64,000 nt of DNA from Trissonchulus latispiculum (lineage: Eukaryota; Nematoda; Enoplea; Enoplida; Ironidae). Every line of letters starts with the position of its first letter. Position 1 is the stretch's first letter. This document shows, piece after piece, positions 54,964 through 64,000 of the stretch. The stretch spans positions 1 to 64,000 of the forward strand of contig JASAND010030856.1 in NCBI GenBank assembly GCA_030248195.1, written 5' to 3'. The notes beneath the pieces were generated by a model, which had not been told where the DNA came from, searched no databases, and saw only the letters and a list, made by a program, of their open reading frames with translations. A program made the position numbers and the translations under genes.

Positions 54964-56153
54964 ACTAGGGAGGAAAATGCCCTCGATGGGCAACCATCTT
55001 GGTAGAATAGGGAAAGACTTGAATGTTAAATACACGGTGCATGATTAAAACTGAGATTGTGCTGAAGCGAAAAAATGCCGTTTCTCAGCAACTAAAATGA
55101 CAGATGCCAGCTTTGTGCGCCGAATAGGGAATCTACTCGGCGATTAAAATGACAGAAACCAGCTTTGTGCGCCGGAATAGGGAATCTACTCAGCGACTAA
55201 AATGAAAGAAACCTGCTTTGTCGCCGAATAGGGAATTTCCTCCTTCCGCCCTATTCGCGCGAACTTTCAAGCCTATTATGTGTTGCTTTGCTAAATAATG
55301 ATAGAGAGCTTCATAATGGCAGAATTACTTCAGAATGCAAAACAACAGTTTTATCAAGCACTTAAATAGAGGTTTTCACAGACATAAATACGCTCTTCGA
55401 TGTGCTAGCAGAAACATTGAGAGCATATACGGTTTGGATATTGTTGCTGATACGTATACGTATGTAGTATATATAGGTGTGTTCCGTTCTGATCTTGTCG
55501 ATAACTGATACAATCAAACATTATATATACGTACTTAGTATAAATGCGATTGATTGCACATGTTTTAGCACAAGGACTGTCGACCACAAATTGTTTAAAC
55601 TGTCTACTTAGTGTTGCTTTCTGTTGGTTCTGCTAGCGGTTGTATGCGTAAAATATTTGACGGATCAGAGAGCTCAAAAAGAAATTAACCTAGCGCCACC
55701 CCTAGTCACTACGCAACCGGCACGTGAAATGTCATATTGAGCGCAATGCTTACGTTGGCAGTTCCCAACAGAATAATTACCTATCGCCCGAAAGACGATA
55801 AGTTCGCGCGAATAGGGCGGAAGGAGGAAATTCCCTATTCGGCGACAAAGCTGGTTTCTTTCATTTTAGTCGCCGAGTAGATTCGCTATTCGGCGCACAA
55901 AGCTGGTTTCTTTCATTTTATCGCCGAGTAGATTCCCTAGTCGGCGCGCAAAGCTGGTTTCTGTCATTTTAATCGCCGAGTAGATTCCCTATTCGGCGCA
56001 CAAAGATGGTTTCTGTCATTTTAGTCGCTGAGAAACGACTTTTTCCGCTTCAGTTTTAATCTCAGTTTTAATCATGCACCGTGTATTTTAACCTTCAAGT
56101 CTTTCCCTATTCTACCAAGTTGGTTGCCCGTCGAGGGCATTTTCCTCCCTAGT
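54964..56153. mobile_element. Foldback element D (ACTAGGGAGG ends) with ~60-bp subrepeats
   Basis: Left arm 54964 to about 55267 and right arm about 55795-56153 are inverse complements, starting ACTAGGGAGGAAAATGCCC and ending GGGCATTTTCCTCCCTAGT. Each arm holds tandem units with CCAGCTTTGTGCGCCGAATA and GGGAATCTACTCGGCG. The centre carries ATTCGCGCGAAC and about 500 bp of unique AT-rich sequence without a gene. A small hairpin (TGCCCTCGATGGGCA) sits next to the terminus, as in elements A-C. Confidence 0.7.
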
Positions 56154-57546
56154 GAATTAATAATGCGTTGTACAACGCGGACATCACCATTTTTCTGTTT
56201 CCTATGTTTAACACATGCAGACCTCAACTTTGCAGTGAAATTTCTCAACAGTGGTAAGAGATACGAGTTCAATTTTAGAACTCGTTTAAATATCCGTCTC
56301 AAGGAGCATATGTGAAAATGAGCGAAATCGGAGCTGGTAAAAAACCGGTCAAAAATGGACCACCCCCTTAAGTTTTGAGGTGATATTAGCAAAATTTTTC
56401 ACAACTTTTAGCTAATTTAAGGAGTTACTTATAAACTAATTTTCAGCTGAAAACAGCATTTTTTGTGTTTTTACCTTATGAACAAGGCCGCACCCAGGGG
56501 AGGCTCAAGGGGTCTAGACCCCCCCTTTTTAGGTAAACAATAAGAAAAACTTTAGCTAATTCCATTGTAAAACTTGCTACTTTTTAAAAATTTTCGCGCC
56601 TTCTGCGCCATATTCTGCTTTTTGCAAGAATTAAACATCCAATGTAAGATTTAGGGCGAAAAGGCAAAAATGCTTCAACTTCTGGGAGGTTCCGCCCCAT
56701 ACCCCCTTGCACTTGACCTTGGACCCCCTCTATTCAATAGTCTGGGTGGGGGCCTGCTTGAGAATGCTAATTTTTCGCTAAAAATTTAAGTATATTTATA
56801 CTTTGGGCTTGTTCTCCACTTCTCGAAGCTCTCCCCACTCCCCCTCCGGAGGGAGCCCTCCCACTATCAAAACCATAAAAATGCCAGGTTTTTACATACT
56901 CACGCACACATTTTCTCATTTTGTATTAAACGGCAAAATTTGTAAAACGTTTCTATGTATATAGGTGTCGTCCGACGGTCACCCTTCTATATTTTCCCTA
57001 CCACATGCCCTAGTTTCTGAAACACTGACTGAGTTGCAAATATTTGAAAGTCTAGTGAAGAGCACTGGATGTCGGGATAATTTGTATATCCGGATAACAT
57101 CCGCTTTGAGTAGCCGGATATCCGGATAACAGTTTACATTTTTAGACAAATTAATGAAAAAGTAGCTGATTTTTAGCAAAAATTTGAAAATTGTAAAATA
57201 TTTTTCATTATTTCTCTGAAAATATTTTGAAACCAAGGTTGTAGCTTGGCTGGTGTATATGCTGAAAGTTGGCAGGATAAGCTTAAATTTTAACTGGGAA
57301 AAAACGAAAAATATTTTCGCCCTTAAGTTTCGAATATGCTGATAGCCGGATATCCGGTATATTAAAATATCCGAAGCTTACCATTAGAAGGACAGGTATA
57401 TCAAGAACATGCTCGCCAATTGGCTCGCTGCTGTTTCGGGTTAAGGCATTGCCTGTTCTGGCTGTAGGGCAGTCGGGTTTCATTTATTGTTTCTTGCAAT
57501 GCTTGAAGCTATTTATTTTAAATCTTACTTCAATATTCTGTTTCAG
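56154..57546. other. Non-coding, repeat-derived sequence upstream of the SGNH-like gene exons
   Basis: 56,370-56,480 and 56,760-56,830 are inverted copies of the AT-rich core repeat seen in GTF3C3 introns. 57,070-57,130 and 57,340-57,365 carry GCCGGATATCCGG-type palindromes in inverse relation, perhaps a small MITE. No exon could be recognised, though one may be hidden. Confidence 0.35.
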
Positions 57547-59683
57547 TCGAAGCCTACACCAGAAGAATGCCGGCCAGTAGCTGTCTGTCTACATCGACTG
57601 AAGGAAGAAGACTTGAACAGATATATGCATCCTGGAGCATGGGCAGACAGGCTGGCCATTCAGGACGCCCTGCAAAACCAGCCCCACCGGCAGACCTCAC
57701 CAGAACCGCTGTCAACCGAACCGACCACCCCCGCTATCGCGGATGTATCCATCCCGCCGGCTCCGCCGGAATCGTCGGTTTCTACTGTTGTCGAGGCAGA
57801 GCCAGACCAAGAAATTGCTCACCGCAGACACTGTGGTGGAGGTTGGCAAACGCCCTACCTTCTGGAGCGTCATATTGGAATGAAGCATTGTGAAGCTTCT
57901 GCAGCTGTGGCAGCTCCTCCGTCTGCGTCAAGAGGGATGACACCGGCAAAGCGTCTAACCTTAGGCACCGTTAGAGGAGACCTGATTCAAGCCGACGAGC
58001 AGATCAAGCGTGCCCGGCATAGTGTCAGTGTTGGCGACGCTGCTGCAGAGCAGCCCCAGCGCAAGCGACTGGAAGTAAGTACCTTCTAGCAAGCGAAATT
58101 AAATTCGTGTTTTGTGAATTATGTAATTTGGTCTGCCGTGGTATGGTGTTCTGAGGCTTCACGCAGATACAATTTTGACTGGTGTGTGCACTACATTTGC
58201 TTTCGAGCTTTAACGTCGTCAGCATAGAATAGTCATTAGTGAGTGCTCACTCCACATTTCACTAACTTGAGAGCGTCGGCAGGGAGAGGTCATAGGAATA
58301 AGAATTACTAGTTTACAAGCTCAAACTTACCTGGCATTATGTAAGACTTCTAAGATTTTTGAATATAGTGGAATCGGACATGATATAATTTTGTTTCATA
58401 CTCTTGGTTACATTTATTTTTCTGATTTTTAGGAGGTAATCATTCGTCTGAAAGTTCACAAGATGGGCCCCAGGGACATTCAGGGCTGCTGTGCCGACTC
58501 CGGTGCCAGTGCGCCCCCTCAGCAGCTGTTGGCTCAACTCCAGCAGCGAGCGAAAGAGGGCGGGAACAGTATTGCGGATCAGTTGGCAGATCTGAAACAG
58601 CGATTTGCCGAGTTGAACGATCGAATTGAGGCTCCCATTAAGACAGTGCCGGAAAATCTGAAGGCCAATGTCCAACGGCTGGAGTCTGAGGTGATGCAGC
58701 TGGGCGCTGAGATGGAACAACCGCAGACGCAGGCTGTCTCTTCTCCGTCTGATCTGGGCAGCAAGGATCTCCCTGCCCTCCTAATCACGGAAACAGCTCG
58801 TACCCTGACTGATGGGAAGTTGCCGGCTGCCGATCCTCCGATAGATCTGGGCAAGTACTGCACCGGGTGTGTGGACGCGTGTCGACCGATGCTAGTGCTG
58901 AGTGATGAACGACTGAAACTGGTGCAGGCTTTCGGCAGTACCAGACTGATCTGCCGGACGGGCCTGCAGCTGACCAACGACAAAGAACCAGAAAAATCGA
59001 TGCTGAAAGTCCTGCAAGATCAGCCTCTGGAGAAATACGAGGTAATCCTTTTGATTTTAGGCTGGAATGTGGTCAACATGGAGCCGAATTCCATTGAAAA
59101 GAACCTGAAGCAGATCTGTGACTATGTTCTGGACAATGCTACAACGGCCAAAAAACTACTGGTAACCACCCTTACCCCACTGTTCAATAAGGACGGTAAC
59201 GTGGTCCAGTTTGCCAACTATGTCGTCAAAAAAGCCCTGGCAGGCCTGGACAGGCTGGAGTTGGTGAACATTTTCAATGTTCTGGACGACCGTGAGTGCT
59301 TCAAGGCCAACGGTGTTGATCTGACCGATGAGGGAGTGGACCGGCTGCGTGGGCATATCCTTGAGAAAGCTCCCTATCTAAGTCTAATCCTACCGCCACC
59401 GCCTAAGCCCGCTTCTTCTGTCTTCTCAATATCTGCTACTCCTACTGCTGATAAACCGCCTGGCAGCAGCGGCGCTTCATCTGCCTCTGCTGCTTACCGA
59501 AGTAGCAGTCGATCGTCTCCGGTCAGACGGGATTCCTTTTCTCCGGTTTCCCGACCATTTCCTGGAGGATTTGGAGGCGGCTTTGGCCCTATAGGAGGAT
59601 CCGATGCAGGTCCGCAGCCCCAGTCCCGGTATTCGCTACAGTCCTCTGGTAGCGGTGATCGTCCCTACGGTTCTTATGACTAG
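57547..59683 (+). CDS. Two 3' exons of a host gene: coiled coil plus SGNH-like (probably non-catalytic) domain
   Basis: Exon 57547-58074 (acceptor TTCTGTTTCAG, donor GAA|GTAAGT) and exon 58433-59683 (acceptor CTGATTTTTAG), both phase 0, joined as KRLE-EVIIRLKVHK. The first exon has Pro/Ser-rich text and a degenerate zinc finger (RRHCGGGWQTPYLLERHIG then MKHC). The second has a likely coiled coil (QQLLAQLQQRAKEGGN to QLGAEMEQ), then an SGNH-hydrolase-like fold: LVLSDERL (block I), VILLILGWNVVN (block III), LLVTTLTPLF, FANYVVKKAL and NGVDLTDEGVDRL (block V). GDS is LSD, and DxxH is NxxD, so esterase activity is unlikely. A Ser/Gly/Arg-rich tail ends PYGSYD. Non-catalytic SGNH folds are known as binding modules (Oskar). 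5' exons not identified. Confidence 0.65.
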
Positions 59684-60358
59684 CCCTCTTCTGGTGGATA
59701 TTTTCATCGTCGTTAGCCACCGCCACTAAGTAACTTTGGTAAAGAATCTGCACAGCTTTTTGCATAACGTACTTTGCATGGACTGTTGGGATGAATGGGT
59801 TTTTGATTTTCTGTTTCTGCTGTTTTTTGTTGTCACAATTTTTTTACAAGAAAGGAATATTTCTACACGTACATACTTTTTAGACACTTTGTTCCTATGC
59901 TTTGGTTTTGGTGATGGTCATTTTTCTGTATGCTTCTCTTCTTTTCTGTATTCTCAGGTTTTATTGTTGGTTTCTCAGTTTTTGTTGGCGTAGCTAACTG
60001 CTTCTGAATACCTTCTGTACGATATATACGTCTGTTAACTAAATAGCTGAATAATACATATTGCCTTCTTTTATAGGAACACATAACTTTACCGTACTTA
60101 CCTGGCTTTTTCCTGCACGGGGTTCAGCCATTGCCCCCCCCCCCCAGAAATCGTCCCCCCATCTTTGGTCGCCTCTCCAGAATTGTCCTCCCAGGATTCT
60201 GGCCTCTCCACCAGGACCCAAAATTGCCGAGACAAATAGGGTTTTGAGGCTAGTTTTTCCAAAATTTTCCGGTTTCCCGAATTTCTAGGTCTTTTTTGGT
60301 ATTTTGAGCTTCAAATAATGTTAAAAATTGCATAAATTTTAGCTCAGCAGCAAAATAA

Positions 60359-60394
<36 letters not shown>

Positions 60395-60395
60395 G
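59684..60395. other. 3' UTR and downstream repeat
   Basis: Likely 3' UTR of the preceding gene, then from about 60,098 a fragment of the G-run MITE family (CTGGCTTTTTCCTG, C runs, GGTCTTTTTTGGTATTTTGAG, TTTTAGCTCAGCAGCAAAAT) whose right end is lost at a (TA)n tract (60,358-60,395). Confidence 0.45.
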
Positions 60396-61299
60396 TATTA
60401 TAGGGGAGCGCGAGAGCGCTCCCCTATAATATGGGTGTAAAAGGCTCAGTGCGGCCCTTGGAGACCCGTTCGAGCTCCGTGCCAGCTAAATACTCAACGA
60501 AACTGGACAATTTTGGTATCGTTGGAATCTACACGACGAGTACTACAAGTCGCAAAAAAGTTTTGGTCAAAATTTCCAACTTTGAAAATTTTCGCTTCCG
60601 GGCAAGTTAGGTCCGTTTGTTTTTTTTTCCGTGTAAGTCACGCTTGGAAAAATGCAATTTTCTGTCGCAGTGTTAGAACGATCTGGGCATTTTCAGCAGG
60701 TGAAGTTTGGTTTTTCTGAACGTATATACCCCGAAAGAGGTGAACCTTTTTGATATTTTTCCTTTCCGCCCGGCCCGGCCGGCCACCTGTACGGCCGGCC
60801 AAAAGTGGACTTGGCGCTAAAATGGCCAAAAATGGCCGATTTTTTGTCAAAGCTACAGGACTCAGGGAAGACGCTAGAGAGAGACGCGGTTTGTTGCATA
60901 AGGATCTACGGAAGGGTTTATATGTCCTAATGAGAGCGATTTTTGATATCTGGCCAGAATCATTCTGGCGGCCGGCCCAAAGTTGGTCCGGCCAAATAGC
61001 CATTTTCGGAAAATTTCTAAGTCCCAACTCTACAGGAAATAGTCAAAAATAGGCCTAAATATGCTGTTTTGGGCCATATAGTGGGACGCATATAAGGGTT
61101 ATCGGGGTCGCTGAACACGATGAGCATAGTCGCAGCGCTGTGCGGTGCTGCCATCGTGCTGTACTGCTATGCAACAACCACAGCACGCTGTCTGTAGACT
61201 TACTGTAAACGGCTGAGCATATGAAACTTGGCGAAAATCATGTCTGTAGTAAGGGGGAACTGTAGCTATGTTAGTTGGTGCATTCTCTAGCTTCCACCG

Positions 61300-62365
61300 T
61301 GCTGTATGTGCTGCCCCAAACACAGCACCGTCGATAACAAGTTATTCATTCGTCACTGATATTTGAAATTCGGCATACAGATAGTTTAGGACATGACAAA
61401 CTATTAGAGATACGTGTCGTATACTTATTACGATGCTACTATGTGGTTGCGCTGCAGTGGAGTGCTGCAGAAGTACAGCACGGCCTATAACTAACTACAG
61501 AAAACTTGCAATCGTCTGAAATTTTACACACAAGTGCAGAATAGCATTGCAAATCGTGCCGTATGAATTTCCCTCACTGGCAGTAAAGTTTGCATCTGGT
61601 AGCGCTGCAGTAGAGTGCTGCTGAAGTACAGCACGGCCTATAACTAGCCACAGGTGAGTTGCAATCGTCCGAAATTTTGCACACAAGTGCGGCAGAGCAT
61701 TGCAAATCTTGCCGTATGAGTTTCCCTCACTGGCAGTAAAGTTTGCATCTGGTAGCGCTGCAGTAGAGTGCTGCTGAAGTACAGCACGGCCTATAACTAA
61801 CTATAGATAACCTGCAATCGCCTGAAATTCTGCAGGCAACAGCGGAATAACATTAGAAATTGTGCCGTGTAAGTCTCCTTCTTTGGCATTGACGTTTGCG
61901 TCTGGTTGCGCTGCAGTAGAGTGCTGCTGAAGTACAGCACGGCCTATAACTAGCCACAGGTAAGTTGCAATCGTCCGAAATTTTGCACACAAGTCCGGCA
62001 GAGCATTGCAAATCGTGTCGTATGAGTTTCCTTCACCGACAGTAACGTTTGCATCTGGTTGCGCTGCAGTAGAGTGCTGCTGAAGTACAGCACGGCCTAT
62101 AACTAGCTACAGGTAAGTTGCAATCGTCCGAAATTTTGTATACAAGTACGGACGAGCATTGCAAATCGTGCCGTATGAGTTTCCTTCACCGACAGTAAAG
62201 TTTGCATCTGGTTGCGCTGCAGTAGAGTGCTGCTGAAGTACAGCACGGCCTATAACTAGCTACAGGTAAGTTGCAATCGTCCGAAATTTTGTATACAAGT
62301 ACGGAAGAGCATTGTAAATCGTGCCGTATGAGTTTTCTTCACCGACAGCAAAGTTTGCATCTGTG
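61300..62365. repeat. 153-bp satellite array (central repeats of element B)
   Basis: GCTGCAG landmarks at 61451, 61604, 61758, 61910, 62063 and 62216 give steps of 152-154 bp. Each unit contains TGCTGCTGAAGTACAGCACG, itself rich in TGCTG/CAGCA inverted pairs, and GCAATCGTCCGAAATTTT. The sequence is unrelated to the 149-bp satellite although the unit length is similar. Minus-strand frames of ~63 codons recur per unit and are not genes. Confidence 0.9.
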
Positions 62366-62765
62366 CTATATGCTATATACAGTAACTAAAACTATTGCAG
62401 CCATGGGTACTGGATGTTGGATTTCTGTCAAAATAGAGAAAAAGGAAGAAATTGGAACTTTTCAAGCTTCTTTGTTCTGTACTTTCGGTTGACGATTAAT
62501 GATTGGCGGAATTTTTACACTTCTACACTGTTAACAAAGTACAGATAACTTTCTGCAACTTTATAAAATATTCTTATTTGTAGTGGACGAGGGTTTTCTG
62601 CCAAAATCAACAAAAATGGAGAAATTGGTACTTTTCAAGCTTCTTTGTTCTATGACTTGGTTGACTATATATTACGTAATTATTGAAGGAATTTTTTAAA
62701 GTTTCTTTCATAAAGCTTTAACATTTTTGCTTAAGTTTTACTGAGAACCTTAAAAATGAAATAGG

Positions 62766-63466
62766 ACAAGAATAAAAATGCTCCGATGGAGCATGAAAAA
62801 TGCAATATGGGTGACACTGGGTTGTAAGTAGACAGAGGACTAGGTTTTAAAACGTTAATATGGGAGGGGTAGGTTGTAAATGCCAGGAGGACTAGGTTAA
62901 AAGCGCACTAATATGGACCAGCTTCGCTGAACAACCCATATTCGCGGTCACTCATGCTCCACTCCACATGACATACGAGTAAGATCTGCATTCTTCAACT
63001 TTCAAAGCAAGCGGGACGATTTTGAAATATTAAAGCTTATTCCAAATATACAATGCAGTTCTGGGGTAGAAAGGTGTTCAAGGTGTTTTTTCTGCAGCGT
63101 CAGTGCAGAATCTTGTATTAAGTTGATGCGAAAAGCAGTAGGCATCATGTACGTGTATTATTAAGTTGTATAATAAAGGAGCACGACCAAATATACTTGC
63201 AGGCCGTGTTGACAAATCGTACAATTTTTCGAAGAACTGCCAATATCAACCGCAAGCAGCAGCCAATAGAAACTCTGGACAGTTTTCGCGAATATGGGTT
63301 GTTCAGCGAAGCTGGTCCATATTAGTGCGCTTTTAACCTAGTCCTCCTGGCATTTACAACCTACCCCTCCCATATTAACGTTTTAAAACCTAGTCCTCTG
63401 TCTATTTACAACCCAGTGTCACCCATATTGCATTTTTCATGCTCCATCGGAGCATTTTTATTCTTG

Positions 63467-63467
<1 letters not shown>
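62766..63467. repeat. Foldback made of two inverted 5' ends of element B
   Basis: Arms 62766 to about 62950 and about 63285-63467 are inverse complements of ~180 bp. Each has subrepeats with GGACTAGGTTTTAAAACG and TTAATATGGG and the motif CAGCTTCGCTGAACAACCC. The centre is ~330 bp of unique sequence. Confidence 0.7.
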
Positions 63468-63497
<30 letters not shown>

Positions 63498-64000
63498 GTT
63501 TATATATCTATTCTTTAAATTCCTGTTAAAAATTGCATAAATTTTAGCTCAGCAGCAAAATAAATATGTATATAATACAAATAATAATTCATTTTTAATA
63601 ATTATCAATAATTCATAATACAAAAACTTATGAAGTTGGAAATATGTGGTTGATAAATTTCAAAGGACAGTCTGTTTTTGCTAATAGCTAAAAGTAGTTT
63701 TGCATTGCTTGTAAAGCTTTTCTTTTTTCGAAATGCCGAAGTTTTATAGCAAGGTTCACAAAAAAATCACCCCGAAAATTCACAAAAAAAATCACGCACC
63801 TAGACGGCTAACAACAACCCGCAGCCGGAAAATTTTTTGCATGGTAATAGCCACAAGTCCCAACCCCAACATATGTAAGTTTGGCTGCCGAGGCTCAACT
63901 TCTCCGACTAGGGTGCCCAAAATAGTCGACCCACCCAAAATCGGACCCTCGGACAACTCCGGACCAAAATTGAAAGTTTTGCTGGTACCCACTATGGACT
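63468..64000. other. Right-hand flank, no gene
   Basis: (TA)n, then TTAAAAATTGCATAAATTTT and TTAGCTCAGCAGCAAAATAA (a fragment of the G-run MITE family, also at 60,325), then AT-rich sequence. No convincing exon. Confidence 0.4.

Larger units (their letters stand above)
60396..63467 (-). mobile_element. Helentron-like composite element B with 153-bp satellite
   Basis: In minus orientation the 5' end is ACAAGAATAAAAATGCTCC with hairpin ATGCTCCGATGGAGCAT and subterminal AATATGGGTG (63429-63420). The 3' side has CACCCATATTA (60437-60427) followed by the perfect hairpin TATTATAGGGGAGCGC-loop-complement (60431-60396). In between lie GGGGTCGCTGAACACGATGA (61107), a 153-bp array, and a second inverted 5' end (62766) forming a 702-bp foldback. 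(TA)n tracts abut both termini. No coding genes. Class assignment is inference; the matched subterminal repeats are directly visible. Confidence 0.6.

Noticed and set aside
60359..60395. (TA)n tract as a CRISPR- or origin-like feature
   Set aside because: Simple microsatellite; similar tracts abut the ends of the hairpin-capped elements and are best seen as insertion targets or element-associated repeats.
61495..61992. Repeated minus-strand frames of 63 codons starting MCAKFRTIA
   Set aside because: One per 153-bp satellite unit; 153 is a multiple of three, so the same frame recurs. No start context or conservation beyond the repeat.

Overview
The window is nuclear DNA from an invertebrate animal; I cannot name the phylum. 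Evidence: intron-rich genes with GT..AG splicing, single-exon secretory genes with AATAAA or ATTAAA signals, tRNA-derived SINEs, APE-type LINEs (one with a 2A peptide), a Penelope-like element with an N-terminal GIY-YIG domain, and many short foldback and rolling-circle-like elements. There is no bacterial gene layout, no rRNA and no CRISPR.

Layout. (1) 1-12,100: three single-exon genes for a small secreted cysteine-rich protein (2649-3215, 8398-8961, 11142-11705). The last two lie in a tandem segmental duplication and encode identical proteins. SINEs, a MITE, a minisatellite and a Foldback-type transposon surround them. (2) 12,574-28,832, minus strand: a gene I reconstruct as 21 exons (3882 nt, 1293 codons plus stop, all phases consistent) for GTF3C3/TFIIIC102, the TPR subunit of RNA polymerase III factor TFIIIC. 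Its introns hold many short elements with internal G/C runs. (3) 32,986-36,017, plus strand: a Gly-rich exon followed by an inverted, diverged but open duplicate of GTF3C3 exons 2-3, with a CR1/L2-type LINE tail between the two. (4) 36,150-57,500: a repeat field with TTAA-bounded MITEs inside CCCGGGTTAA-rich elements, a Naiad-type Penelope element (40,143-43,559) lodged in a ~149-bp satellite, an RTE-type LINE, a 2A-bearing LINE split by a younger LINE, and foldback elements. (5) 57,547-59,683: the two 3' exons of a host gene encoding a coiled coil and an SGNH-like domain lacking the usual catalytic residues. (6) 59,700-64,000: another satellite-bearing composite element.

Most interesting inference: four composite elements (24,329-25,709; 30,574-32,161; 39,530-45,402; 60,396-63,467) share one architecture. 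One end begins ACAAG...AAAATGCTCC, the other is a GC-rich hairpin, and short subterminal inverted repeats lie just inside. These repeats match between the two ends of an element but differ between the three element types. Each contains a 147-153 bp tandem array. This resembles non-autonomous Helentrons (HINE/DINE-1, and pearl elements of bivalves) and would explain how nucleosome-length satellites spread here. No transposase or Rep-helicase is visible in the window.

The only functional link I see is thematic: GTF3C3 belongs to the machinery that recognises tRNA B boxes, and tRNA-derived SINEs lie nearby. I do not claim this is meaningful. All calls come from reading the sequence by eye; no database search was run.
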